A DNA stretch of 64,000 nucleotides from Anaeromassilibacillus senegalensis (GTDB lineage: Bacteria; Bacillota; Clostridia; Oscillospirales; Acutalibacteraceae). Under the pieces are notes generated by a model, which worked only from the letters and a program-made list of their open reading frames with translations, had not been told where the DNA came from and did no database searches. The translations under genes and the position numbers were made by a program. Position 1 is the first letter of the stretch, and every line of letters begins with the position of its first letter. The stretch spans positions 434,001 through 498,000 of the forward strand of contig NZ_JAFBIT010000002.1 of assembly GCF_021531715.1 (NCBI RefSeq). The letters are read 5' to 3'. Of the stretch, positions 40,243-49,600 are shown piece after piece.

Positions 40243-41736
40243 TCAGTCGCTCTGCTTCCGCTCGACCACCTGCACGCGGCCGGTCGCCGTCGGGATCTGC
40301 GTCGTGTTGGACAGCTCGGGATTCATTTCGAGTTTCTTCATTGTCGGGATCGTGATGATCACCGTCGTGCCCATGCCCTCCTGGCTGTCGATGTCGAGCG
40401 AACCGGAATGCAGCTCCATGATCTCGTTCGCGACGGCGAGCCCAATGCCGTTGCCGCGCACGTTCTGGTTGGCCTTATAAAATTTCTTCTTGACGTTCGG
40501 CAGGTGCTCCGCGGGGATTCCGCAGCCGCTGTCCTTGATGATGACGCGGATAAAGCCGTCGTCCTCATATGCAGAGACGCGCACCGTGCCGCCGGGATTT
40601 GTGTACTTGAGCGCGTTGTCGAGTATGTTGATGAAAACCTGCCGCAGGCGGTTGACGTCGCCGAGAATCGGGGAAAGCATCGTATCGTCCTCGTCGTAGA
40701 TCAGCGTCTTGTGCTCGGTGCGCGCGCGGTCGGTGAACATATACACCGCCTCGTCCAGCTCGGCGAGCAGGTCGATCTTATTGAGAATCAGCCGCATGCG
40801 GCCGCTTTGGATGCGGGAGAAATCGAGCAGCTCCTCAACGATGCCGGACAGCCGCTCCGATTCGCGGATGATGACGCTCATGCCCTTTTCGTACGTTTCG
40901 CGCCCGATGCCGCCGCTCTGGATCGTCTCTGCCCAGCCCTTGATGGCCGTCAGAGGCGTGCGCAGCTCATGCGATACCGACGAAATAAAATCGTTTTTCA
41001 TCTTTTCCGCCGCGCCCAGCTCTGCCGCCATGTCGTTGATCGATTCGCACAGCGCGCCGATCTCGTCGTCCTTATCCTTTTTGACGCGCACCTCGAAATC
41101 GCCCTTCGCGATCTTCTCCGCCGTGGCATTCAGCTCGCGGATCGGCCCAACGATCGAGCGCACGAAATACATGCCGGAAAGCGTGACGAGCAGAATGATG
41201 AGCACGCCGACGCCGATCAGCGACAGGATGATGTATGTAATCTGCCGGTCGGTGCGCTCCATGGAAACGACGTAGCGCACCGCGCCGAGCACCGCGCCGT
41301 TTGTGCTGCGCACCACGCGCGAAATCGCCATAACCTTCTCGCCGGTTGAGATTTTGCCGATCCAGTAGCCGTAGCCGGAATCGTTGTGCAGCGCGCTCTC
41401 GAAATCCGGCATGGCCTGCGTCTGATCCGGCGCAAAGCCGGTGGAGGTGGACAGGATGCTGCCGGAACGGCTCACCGCCATAACCTCCATCAAATCCTTA
41501 TCCGGGAAATTCTCGGTGTAGCTGCGCGCGGCGGCATTGAACTCGCCGACGGTCTTCATGCCGTACGACAGCACGGTGGGCAGCTCGTCGCTGCGGCCCA
41601 CGAGCGTCATCTGGATGCCGTTGTACGCGTAGCTCTGCACGACGAAGGACAGCGCCGTGATGCACGCGGCAAGCAGCAGAATCATAACGCCGAGGCTGTT
41701 GATGAGCCAGCGGCGGGCAATACCTTTTCGGAACAC
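40243..41736 (-). CDS. Sensor histidine kinase
   Basis: 497 residues. Helix about 12-34, extracytoplasmic sensor about 35-165, second helix TYIILSLIGVGVLIILLVTLSG (about 167-188), HAMP (IVGPIRELNATAEKIAKGDFEVRVK, about 195-220), HisKA with phosphoacceptor in SSVSHELRTPLTAIKGWAE (His about 256), HATPase N-box FINILDNALKYTNPGG, G1 KDSGCGIPAEH, G2 GNGIGLAVA. GTG start with AAAGGGGGG eight bases upstream. Lies 37 bases after its response regulator and downstream of a beta-propeller lipoprotein that may serve as accessory sensor. Confidence 0.95.
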   Translation of the reverse strand: MFRKGIARRWLINSLGVMILLLAACITALSFVVQSYAYNGIQMTLVGRSDELPTVLSYGMKTVGEFNAAARSYTENFPDKDLMEVMAVSRSGSILSTSTGFAPDQTQAMPDFESALHNDSGYGYWIGKISTGEKVMAISRVVRSTNGAVLGAVRYVVSMERTDRQITYIILSLIGVGVLIILLVTLSGMYFVRSIVGPIRELNATAEKIAKGDFEVRVKKDKDDEIGALCESINDMAAELGAAEKMKNDFISSVSHELRTPLTAIKGWAETIQSGGIGRETYEKGMSVIIRESERLSGIVEELLDFSRIQSGRMRLILNKIDLLAELDEAVYMFTDRARTEHKTLIYDEDDTMLSPILGDVNRLRQVFINILDNALKYTNPGGTVRVSAYEDDGFIRVIIKDSGCGIPAEHLPNVKKKFYKANQNVRGNGIGLAVANEIMELHSGSLDIDSQEGMGTTVIITIPTMKKLEMNPELSNTTQIPTATGRVQVVERKQSD

Positions 41737-41773
41737 AGCGCGTCCCCCCTTTCCCGTTTTCTTTCCGTTTTGT

Positions 41774-42478
41774 TTATTCGTCCCAGCGGTAGCCGAGACC
41801 CCACACCGTCACGATGTGGCGCGGACTCGAGGGCTCGTCCTCGATCTTCATGCGCAGGCGGCGGATGTTGACATCCACGATCTTTTCCTCGCCGACATAG
41901 CCGCTGCCCCAGACATGCTTCAAAATATCAGCGCGCTTGAGCGCCTTGCCCGCGTTCGAGATAAAATACTCCATGATCTGGAACTCCACCTGTGTCAACT
42001 CCACCGGGCGGCCGTCCTTCGTGAAGGAACGGTTCCTGAGGTTCAACACAAAGCCGCCGGAGCGCAGCTCTTCAGAGAAATTCGGCTCGGCTGCGCGCGA
42101 ATACTGCGCCACGCGGCGGTATACCGCATCGACGCGCGCGACCAGCTCCGACGGGCTGAACGGCTTCGTCACGTAGTCGTCTGCGCCCATCATCAGGCCT
42201 GTCACCTTGTCCATCTCCTGTGTCTTTGCCGTCAGCAGGATGATACCGACCGTGCTGCTGACGCGCCGCAGCTCCCGACAGACCTCGAGGCCGTCGAGCA
42301 TGCCGGGCATCATGATATCGAGAATGACAACGTCAAAATCGCCGCCCGACAGGTCGTACAGGCGCAGCGCTTCCTCGCCGTTCGAGGCCTCCACCGCCTC
42401 ATACCCGGCGCGCTTCAGATTGATAACCACGAACTCGCGGATGTTCTGCTCGTCCTCGGCAACCAGAATTTTTCTCAT
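41774..42478 (-). CDS. OmpR/PhoB-family response regulator
   Basis: 234 residues. Receiver: MRKILVAEDEQNIREFVV (acidic pocket EDE), phosphoacceptor Asp in DVVILDIMMPG (about 54), Thr/Lys in ILLTAKT and DDYVTKPFSP (Lys about 108). Winged helix from about 135: ELTQVEFQIMEYFISNAGKAL and VDVNIRRLRMKIEDEPSSPRHI, ending WGLGYRWDE. Cognate of the kinase encoded next. The operon order lipoprotein-regulator-kinase suggests an envelope stimulus. Confidence 0.96.
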   Translation of the reverse strand: MRKILVAEDEQNIREFVVINLKRAGYEAVEASNGEEALRLYDLSGGDFDVVILDIMMPGMLDGLEVCRELRRVSSTVGIILLTAKTQEMDKVTGLMMGADDYVTKPFSPSELVARVDAVYRRVAQYSRAAEPNFSEELRSGGFVLNLRNRSFTKDGRPVELTQVEFQIMEYFISNAGKALKRADILKHVWGSGYVGEEKIVDVNIRRLRMKIEDEPSSPRHIVTVWGLGYRWDE

Positions 42479-42500
42479 ATGATCCTCTCCTTCCGGAATC

Positions 42501-43892
42501 TTACTCGTTCAACACCCTGAAGCCCTCCTGCACCGTGCGCAGCAGGTCTTCGTCTGCGGGATAACCGCCCAGCGGCACCGTGAGCACATAGACGCGGCCG
42601 GCTACGCTGCTGAGCTCCACCCCCGTCGTTTCCTTTGCTTCCCCGCTCAGCGCGCTCCACTCCTCCTCGGAGTAGACCGTAATCGCAAAGGCCATCTTCT
42701 GCCCGAGGAATTCCCCGCCGTAGCCCTTCTGTGTGTAGCGGAAGAACGTCGCCGTGCGCGTAACGGAGTCGTTCGTACAGCCGAAATTTTCCGTTCCCTG
42801 CGGCAACATCACGACATAGTTTTCCGCCGTGTTGAGAATACTCCGGGCGACGGGCGTGAGCGTATTGTCCGCAAAGCTGTATGTATTCCACGTCACGACA
42901 TAATTCGTCGAATCCGCCGTGCCGCCCTCACCCGGATCCACGACAAGCTCCGCCGTCGGGATCTCCAGGACGCCGTCGCCGTTGATGTCGCGCGCCGTCA
43001 CGGCTACGGCCGTCGCGCGGTCCGTCGGGTTCGCGCCCTCGCCTCCGGCGTCCGAAAGCGGCGAGGAGAGAAGCTGCGTGATCTCATCATAGCCGATAAC
43101 CTGCGTCACCATGCGGCCGTCCGCCTTGTAGCCGTCCAGCACGACGGCCCAGCGCCACGAATTGATCTGCGAGAACGAAGCCGCCGCATACCGCGCAACC
43201 GCCGCATCGAGCGGCACGGTCTGCGAGACGTACGGCTGCTGCTCGCCGTCAAACCGGTACAATCTGCCCAGCGGCGCACTCACGGCGTTTTCCTCTCCGG
43301 ACGTCTGCCCGGCGTCCACCACAAAAAGCTCCTGCACCGCGTCGTCGTCAAAATCCGTCAGCAGCATCTCGCTGTACACGACGGTGCTCATCGAAAATTC
43401 GCGGATGGATCCGTCCGCGAGGCGGTAAACGGAGACGCTCGCCGTCGCCGTCTGCGGGTCGCCCCAGCCGACGATAATTTCCTCCGCGCCGTCGCCCGTC
43501 AAGTCGCCGAAAAACACCCGGTCCACCTGATTCGCCGCCGCGGAAAACCGCGCGAGCGAGCGCCACGCGCCGTCGTCATCCTTTAAAAAGAACTCGACCC
43601 GCACACCGCCCGCATCGCCGTTCGCGCAGAAGCTGACAACCTCGGTGCGGCCGTCCGCATTCAGGTCGCGCGTGATGATTGCCGAGCGATGCTCACCGTT
43701 TTTCGGATATACCAGCTTCACGTCATCGTCGCTGCCGCGCATCAGCGCGTAAATCGCCTGCCTGTCCGCCGTCGTTTTCGGCGGAGACATCAGCGCCTGC
43801 GCATCAAGCCCCGTGAATCCACAGCCGGTCACAGACAGCGCGAGCACCGCCGCAAGACAGAACGCCGCTATTTTTTTCAGCGCGGAACGCAT
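42501..43892 (-). CDS. Beta-propeller-like (FG-GAP/VCBS) lipoprotein heading a two-component operon
   Basis: 463 residues. Signal peptide with lipobox LAAVLALSVTGCG (Cys about 24). The mature region carries repeated Asp-rich loops typical of FG-GAP/VCBS blades: IITRDLNADGRTEVVSF (about 72-88), VFFGDLTGDGAEEIIVGWG (about 127-145), LLTDFDDDAVQELFVVDAG (about 177-195), VTARDINGDGVLEIPTAEL (about 300-318). These loops often bind Ca2+. The last third is unrecognised. It precedes the response regulator by 22 bases. Inference: an extracytoplasmic accessory sensor or a target whose level the system monitors. Confidence 0.82.
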   Translation of the reverse strand: MRSALKKIAAFCLAAVLALSVTGCGFTGLDAQALMSPPKTTADRQAIYALMRGSDDDVKLVYPKNGEHRSAIITRDLNADGRTEVVSFCANGDAGGVRVEFFLKDDDGAWRSLARFSAAANQVDRVFFGDLTGDGAEEIIVGWGDPQTATASVSVYRLADGSIREFSMSTVVYSEMLLTDFDDDAVQELFVVDAGQTSGEENAVSAPLGRLYRFDGEQQPYVSQTVPLDAAVARYAAASFSQINSWRWAVVLDGYKADGRMVTQVIGYDEITQLLSSPLSDAGGEGANPTDRATAVAVTARDINGDGVLEIPTAELVVDPGEGGTADSTNYVVTWNTYSFADNTLTPVARSILNTAENYVVMLPQGTENFGCTNDSVTRTATFFRYTQKGYGGEFLGQKMAFAITVYSEEEWSALSGEAKETTGVELSSVAGRVYVLTVPLGGYPADEDLLRTVQEGFRVLNE

Positions 43893-43928
43893 CGCCGCCG
43901 CCTCCTTTGCGAAAATTCAGATACAGTC

Positions 43929-43957
43929 AGTATACCATATCCGGCGCACCGCCGCAA
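43929..43957 (-). promoter_or_regulatory. Promoter of the lipoprotein-two-component-prmC operon
   Basis: - strand TTGCGG, 17 bases, TATACT, 37 bases before the lipoprotein start. Confidence 0.7.
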
Positions 43958-44020
43958 GCATTCCGCAGCGGATTTCTTTGCGGGACAGGCGCGTGAATTT
44001 ATTAAATTTCTGTAACGCCA

Positions 44021-44049
44021 TTGTGCGGAGAACCCGCGCGTGGTAAAAT
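44021..44049 (+). promoter_or_regulatory. Promoter of the VanZ-lipoprotein pair
   Basis: TTGTGC, 17 bases, TAAAAT; divergent to the promoter at 43929. Confidence 0.6.
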
Positions 44050-44090
44050 TTCAGTAAGACCGCATGCGGCCCACGGAAAGGACGGTTGAA

Positions 44091-44582
44091 ATGGCTGAGG
44101 ACAGACGAATACGGCACAATTTCCGCATCCGCTGCACGTTCGGCGTTCTCATCGCCCTGACGCTCGCCTTCATCTGGGGCAACTCGATGCAGAGCGGCGC
44201 GGCCTCCGGCGAGATGAGCGGCTCCCTCAAGGCGCTCCTGGACGAACTGCTCGGCACGCAGATTGACGAATTTCTCCTGCGCAAGGCGGCGCATTTTTCG
44301 GAATATGCTTTGCTCGGCTTCGAATGCGCCGCACTTTTGAGTTTGCTCCGGGATGCGGACGGCCGCTCCCCCGCGCATGGGCGCAATCTGTTCGACTGCC
44401 CGGCGCTTGGCCTGCTTGCCGCCGTCATCGACGAAACCATCCAGATCTTCTCCGGGCGCAGCTCGATGGTGGCGGACGTCTGGATCGACACCGCAGGCTT
44501 TGTCACGGGCTTTTTCCTCACGATATTCATTTTCCGGCTCTGCCGGAGACGCACACACAAAGAAAGGACGAACCATCCATGA
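44091..44582 (+). CDS. VanZ-like family protein
   Basis: 163 residues with about four membrane helices. VanZ signatures: IALTLAFIWGNSMQSG (about 22-37), FLLRKAAHFSEYALLGF (about 68-84) and AAVIDETIQIFSGRSSMVADVWIDTAGFVTG (about 117-147). The conserved RKxAHFxEY and DExxQxF..R..xxxDxxxDTxG residues are all present. Start ATG 44091 follows GGAAAGGACGG; the frame from 44064 is less supported. VanZ-like proteins modulate sensitivity to teicoplanin and lipoglycopeptides in some hosts, but most are uncharacterised. Stop overlaps the next start (ATGA). Confidence 0.9.
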   Translation: MAEDRRIRHNFRIRCTFGVLIALTLAFIWGNSMQSGAASGEMSGSLKALLDELLGTQIDEFLLRKAAHFSEYALLGFECAALLSLLRDADGRSPAHGRNLFDCPALGLLAAVIDETIQIFSGRSSMVADVWIDTAGFVTGFFLTIFIFRLCRRRTHKERTNHP

Positions 44583-45037
44583 AGCAAATCCTTCTGAAAA
44601 AATGTACGCTGCTCCTCGTTTCCCTGCTGTTCCTGCTCTGCATTTTGCTTTCCGGCTGCGCGGGACGCCATGTGCCGACCGCCGGGGATTTCACCGCAGC
44701 CTGCGAAGCCGTAGGCTACACCGTAACGGACAATACGGAGAACTTTGACCCCTCCTCTCTCACAACCGCGCTGACCGTCACCGAGGACGAGACGAGCATC
44801 GGCTTCTTCGTGTTTACCGCGCCGGACGCCGCCAAGTCGAACTACGCGCAGATGCTCAGCAGCATGAAAACCGGCGCGAGCGACGAAAAATCCATCGATT
44901 CCAGCGAGTACAACCGCTTCTACGTCTCCACGGAGACCGGCACCACGCTGCTCTACCGCAACGGCTCCACCCTCCTGTTTGCGACCAGCAGCGACAACGC
45001 GAAACTCGCCGCGTTCATCGACGCCCTCGGCGTCTAA
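44579..45037 (+). CDS. Putative small lipoprotein
   Basis: 152 residues. Signal and lipobox CTLLLVSLLFLLCILLSGC (Cys about 27). The mature part begins PTAGDFTAACEAVGYTVTDN and has TVTEDETSIGFFVFTAPDAAKSNYAQMLSSMK, a short alpha/beta domain I do not recognise. Translationally coupled to the VanZ-like protein. Ends in its own terminator. Confidence 0.8.
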   Translation: MKQILLKKCTLLLVSLLFLLCILLSGCAGRHVPTAGDFTAACEAVGYTVTDNTENFDPSSLTTALTVTEDETSIGFFVFTAPDAAKSNYAQMLSSMKTGASDEKSIDSSEYNRFYVSTETGTTLLYRNGSTLLFATSSDNAKLAAFIDALGV

Positions 45038-45056
45038 CCCCAAAGACTGCAAAAAA

Positions 45057-45100
45057 AGGTGACCGCAGCCGGAAACTCCGGGTGGTCACCTTATTAAATA
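45057..45100. terminator. Terminator after the VanZ-lipoprotein pair
   Basis: Arms AAGGTGACC/GGTCACCTT (within 45057-45092) followed by ATTAAAT; partly overlaps the end of the convergent MecA-like fragment. On the - strand a run of seven T's follows the stem. Confidence 0.7.
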
Positions 45101-45463
45101 TCTGCCCATACGCGCGACGGCGTCGGGAATGAAGCTTTCGGCGTGCTCGGCGATGCAGGCCGAAAGGTACCGGCCTGCGCCGACATACTGCCCGTATTCG
45201 GAAAACAGGCTGCGCGCCGCGATCCGTTCCGAATAGCGCACCGTCACGCAGAGATAAAACCGGCTGCCGATCCGCCCCAGTGCGGAGGACAGCACGTGCA
45301 GCGTATGCACCGCGCGGCTGACCGCGTCCATCAGATGCCCGAGCGATTCAAAGCAGAACGCGAGCGGCACGGGCGAAGAAAGAATCCGGATGCGATCACC
45401 CCACTTCCACAGCTCTGCCCTATGCCATTTTACGCGATGATGCACCGCAGGGTGCAAGAACAA
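45086..45463 (-). pseudogene. MecA adaptor-like C-terminal fragment
   Basis: About 110 meaningful residues: AFCFESLGHLMDAVSRA, SRFYLCVTVRYSERIAARSLFSEYGQYVG and SACIAEHAESFIPDAVARMGRYL. This follows the C-terminal domain of MecA, the adaptor that delivers substrates to ClpC (pattern: F.SLd..I..., RYYL.L, EYG, EHGe.i...dAv..L). Intact MecA has about 210-240 residues with an N-terminal substrate-binding half; here the only start is a TTG at 45463 with no site, and the GNAT gene starts 23 bases beyond on the other strand. So the 5' half is missing. The assignment is by pattern only. Confidence 0.5.
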
Positions 45464-45485
45464 TAATAAGAAAGGAACAAGATTT

Positions 45486-45965
45486 ATGAAAATTCAAAAA
45501 GCCACACCGGCCGATACAGACGGCGTCCTTTGCCTGATTCAGGACCGTATCCGCTGGATGGACGAGCAGGGACTCGCACAGTGGAACAAATTCGACTACC
45601 TCGAGGTCTTTCCCCCGGCGTATTTTCTGGAGAGCATCGAGGACGGCAACGTGTACGTCGCGGTAGAGGACGGAAAGATCATCGGCGCAGTCGTGCTGCC
45701 CGAAACGGACGCTTTCTGGTCGGACGATACCCCGGCGCTCTACATTCACCATCTCGTCGGCGCCCGCGATGCCCGGGGCGTCGGGCGGGCGCTGCTCGAC
45801 TTTGCGGAATGCCTTGCCCGGAGCCGTAACATTCACGTTCTGCGGCTCGACTGCCAGAGCACCAACAGCGGGCTGAACGACTACTACGCGCGCCTCGGCT
45901 TTGAACCCAAAGGCTTCTGCGCAGACGGACCCTACACCGGAATCAAGCGCGAAAAGCGCCTTTAA
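45486..45965 (+). CDS. GNAT family N-acetyltransferase
   Basis: 159 residues, acetyl-CoA-dependent transferase of unknown substrate. N-terminus MKIQKATPADTDGVLCLIQ, helix RIRWMDEQGLAQWNKFDY (typical of a Clostridia subgroup), core strand VYVAVEDGKIIGAVVL (about 57-72), CoA loop VGARDARGVGRALLDFAE (about 91-108) and the final DYYARLGFEPKG (about 137-148). ATG 45486 follows AAGAAAGGAAC. Single gene with a strong terminator. Confidence 0.92.
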   Translation: MKIQKATPADTDGVLCLIQDRIRWMDEQGLAQWNKFDYLEVFPPAYFLESIEDGNVYVAVEDGKIIGAVVLPETDAFWSDDTPALYIHHLVGARDARGVGRALLDFAECLARSRNIHVLRLDCQSTNSGLNDYYARLGFEPKGFCADGPYTGIKREKRL

Positions 45966-45986
45966 GCCCGATAAACGCAGAAAAAC

Positions 45987-46030
45987 GGCGGACAGGTTTT
46001 CCACAAGGATGACCTGTCCGCCTGCTTTTT
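45987..46030. terminator. Bidirectional terminator, GNAT/nitroreductase
   Basis: Arms GGCGGACAGGT/ACCTGTCCGCC (45987-46022), then TGCTTTTTATT on the +; TTTTTCTGCG on the -. Confidence 0.88.
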
Positions 46031-46042
46031 ATTCTTTTGAAT

Positions 46043-46591
46043 TTATTCTTCCGTAAACGGAACCGGCTCTCCGAAGCCGTTGAGCCATGCGCGCTGCGCA
46101 TAGGGCAGCTTTTTTACGCGCTTCGGTTCCTCCGCCGCGATACCGATCGGCAGGAAGCACACAAGCTCGTATTCCTCCGGCACGCCGAGAATATCCGCCA
46201 TTTGCCGACCGATCTGGTCGTCGTCCGTGATATGCCCCTCGATCCAGCAGCTCTGATAGCCCAGTGCTGTGATGGCAAGCAGCATATTTTCGATCGCCGC
46301 GGCATAGTCCTGCGTTGCAAAACACTTGTCCCGGTAAGCGAAAATCCGTTTTGTCAGCACGCAAATCATAGCGGGCGCGGTTTCGCCGATCGGCGGCGTG
46401 ATCACGTTGTGCAGCTTCCCGAGCACAGCGGGGTCATCCACCGCGATCAGACTGGTGGTCTGCTTATTGCAGCCTGACGGCGCCGCAAGTCCTGCCTCCA
46501 GAATCCGGGTCAGATCCGCACGCGGAACCGGCGTATTTTTGTATTTTCCCCGGTAGCTGCACCGCAACCGGATGGCATCCAATGTAACCAT
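46043..46591 (-). CDS. Nitroreductase family protein
   Basis: 182 residues, FMN-dependent flavoenzyme. FMN phosphate contact RLRCSYRGKYKNTPVP (about 8-23, the R-SxR-pattern near the start), LEAGLAAPSGCNKQTTSLIAV (about 31-51), dimer helix ATQDYAAAIENMLLAITALGYQSCWIEG (about 92-119), and a KRVKKLPYAQ tail. ATG 46591 follows GGAAAGGGAG. Reduces quinones or nitro compounds with NAD(P)H, electron acceptor unknown. Confidence 0.9.
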   Translation of the reverse strand: MVTLDAIRLRCSYRGKYKNTPVPRADLTRILEAGLAAPSGCNKQTTSLIAVDDPAVLGKLHNVITPPIGETAPAMICVLTKRIFAYRDKCFATQDYAAAIENMLLAITALGYQSCWIEGHITDDDQIGRQMADILGVPEEYELVCFLPIGIAAEEPKRVKKLPYAQRAWLNGFGEPVPFTEE

Positions 46592-46666
46592 AAATCATCT
46601 CCCTTTCCAAATGAATCGATCCCCCTCCGCCACGCTTCACACAGCCGACGGAGGGGGTAAACCGTT

Positions 46667-49600
46667 TTATTTCACCTTATTCTTAAACTTCGGCAGAATC
46701 ACGGCGGCGGCGATCCAGAACAGCTCGTAGATGCAGAGCGTGAACGTGGAAATCTGGCTGACGCCCGCGATGAAGGTCAGGAACGCGACGAGCACGAAGC
46801 CGATGACAACCGCGGCGTTCTGCATGGCGACGATGAAGCTGATGTTCTTCTTCTCGTCGATGCACGCGGAGACGATGCTCATCATCGATTCCACGCGGCC
46901 CTTCGTGGCGGCATACGCATCCGCGCGGCCGGTCGTACCGGTCACAAGGCGGTCGCACGCGCCGTCCGTCGAAGCGCCGATCACGTTGATCGCCGAAGCG
47001 TCGATGCCGAACAGCCGGGCGAGGAACTGCGGCGTGAGGTTCGCGTCCGTGGAGCGGACGAGCAGCGAGACGCCGTTCATCTCCAGCTCCTGAATCTCGG
47101 CCTTCTTCTTGCGGTCGGCGTTGTACGTCAGGATGAACATCGCGCAGAGCACGCCGTCTGCCGCAACGTAAAGGATCTGGCGATTGCCGGTCGTATACTT
47201 GCTTTCGAGCGACTGCTCGGGCGCTTCGATGTTGTGCGCCTTGAGCAGCGTACGCGAGCCGATGAGGATTTCGCGGCCGTCCACGACGCCCACGACGCCG
47301 CCTCCGGCCTCATAGTGCGCCTTCTCAACCTCGGGCAGCTCGCCCTCGTGCTCGCTGAAGACCTGCTCGAACACGCCGCAGAGCGGGCCGCCGAGCGCCT
47401 GCATCAGCGTTCCGGCCGCGAGCACCGCGTCCTCGAGGCCCTCCTCGACGAACGGCTTTACGCCGTTCAGAACGACGGTGCCGCGCGGGAAGAGGTCTGC
47501 GGAATCGACGAGCACGGCATTGGCCGCGCTCATGCGCTTGATGCCCTCATAGCCCGAGACCATCGCGCCCGACCGGCGCAGACGGTGGCTCAGGCGGCTG
47601 ACCGGCAGATTCACGGCCAGCATATTCGTCATGGCGACGCATACGCAGCAGGAAGCCGCAAGCGCCGTGATCGCGAGCGCGGCGTCCTTCGTGATAATCA
47701 GTGCGACGACGCACAGGAGCAGAGACGAGACAAGCCCGACCGGCGCGAGCGCCTGCGAAGCAGTCTCCGCCGGATCCGGCTCATAGGAGATCTGCAGGAA
47801 ACGCTTTAAGAAGCCGGTCTTCTGCTGGTAGGCGATCGCCGGCTGGGAAACAACCGAGGAACCCGCGAGCTTCAAAGACGTGTTGTAGTCGTCAAAAATG
47901 CGCACCGCGTACTTCTGCTCGCGCGAGGCGACGAAGCGGAAATTCGAGTGGATGCGGCGCACCATCGTCAGCTTGCCGAGCGTATTCAGGAACAGGATAC
48001 CCGCGGCAATGCCGGCATACAGGTGGATTTTTCCGGTTGCGAGCAAATCGGAGAAGAACAGCGTGCAAATGGTCTGCACCAGCACGGCGACCGAAGCCAC
48101 CGCCGCGGCGCTGTCGGAATTTGCGCGGAACTCGATGAGGGCGCGCAGGCCGTTCAGAATTGTCTTGGCACAGAAGCCGATGGCGACCAGAAGGAAGATC
48201 AGCGAAACAATCGTGTAGCCGATCGCGCTGCCCGCCACGGTGTTGTCCGGGCCGAAGCCCGCTTCGCCGATCAGCGACGCGAGAATCAGGACGCCCGCGC
48301 TTACGCCGGTCGCGAGCATGCGGATCGTCAGCTCGCGCATCGTGGCGCGCAGGTCGTGCGAGACGCTCTTGGCGTCTGCGGGGCCGGTGTAATCGTCGAT
48401 CAGCTCGTCCTCATTCTCCGGCTCCTCCGTCGTTTCGGGCGCTTCCCCGCGCTCCGGGTCATCGCCGAAGCGGATCTTCAGGCGGCGCACGCCGGCCGCG
48501 GCGCTCGTGTTGCTGTCCTCGGAATAAATGCGCGCTTCGCTGAGCAGCGCGCTCTGAAGCACGTCCGCGTTGATGATATGCACCGGCAGATCGCGCTTTC
48601 TGTACTGAGTGACGTCTGTGACCGGTGTGGAGATCCGGGCCGGCACTTCTTCCGGCGCAGGCGCTTCTGTCTTTGTCTCTTCTTCGGGCCGCTCCTGTTC
48701 AGCTTTAGGCGCTTCCGGCTCTTTGACTTCCGTTTCGGGTTTTTCCTCTTCGGAGAAGCTCGAGACGTCCGTAAATTCCCGCACGGGCGCGGTCTTCGGC
48801 TTCTGCGGCACGATGTGCACGGACGGGACTTCCACCGGCTCCTCCGCGGCCGGTTCCTGCGCCGCAGGCTTATCCTGCACGGTTTCCAGGATGCGGCGCA
48901 CCGAGTCCTCGCTGACCTCCGGCACAACCTTTGCCTGCTGCACGCCGAACGTCTCGTTTTCGAGGTCGAGCTTGATCTCCATCGTGCGCGTCTGCGCGTC
49001 CTGCAGCATGGCCTTCTGGAAGCCCGGCAGATTATCGCCGTCTGCATCCTTCTCAATATCGATGCCGTGCTGCTTCGCGTACGGATCACCCGCAAAGGCC
49101 GAAACCGGCACCGGTGCGACGATGCCCAGTTCGTTTTCAACCTCGTCGATATCGACGCCCGCGTTTTCGACCGCCTCGGCCACACGGCGGCGGCGCTCCT
49201 TCTGCAGGCGGTCAAAGTTCTTCGCAACCTCGTCGTCCAGCTCCGCGGTGTTCTCATCGAACAGCTTCTTGAAGCCCTCGGCCTGAAGCGAGATCTCGCC
49301 CGTGGCGTCGAAGCCGCGCGTATATTCGTCAATCGGCTTCAACTGGATGCCGTAGTACATGTCCTCGGCCGCGTCGAAGTCGTCCTTCTGTTTCTTCTCT
49401 TTCCGGCGCGCAAAGAAGCCGCGCTTTTCCTTTTTCTCTTTTCTGCCGCGTTTCGGCTCCTCCTCGCGCTCAGCTTCGGTGTAATGCTCTTCGACGGTCT
49501 CCACCGGCACCGGCTCGGCTTCCAGCTTCAGATCCGGCAGTTCCTCCGTTTCGGTGGAAATGCGCGGTTTGCCCGCCGGAGTCGGCACGTATTCCGTTTC

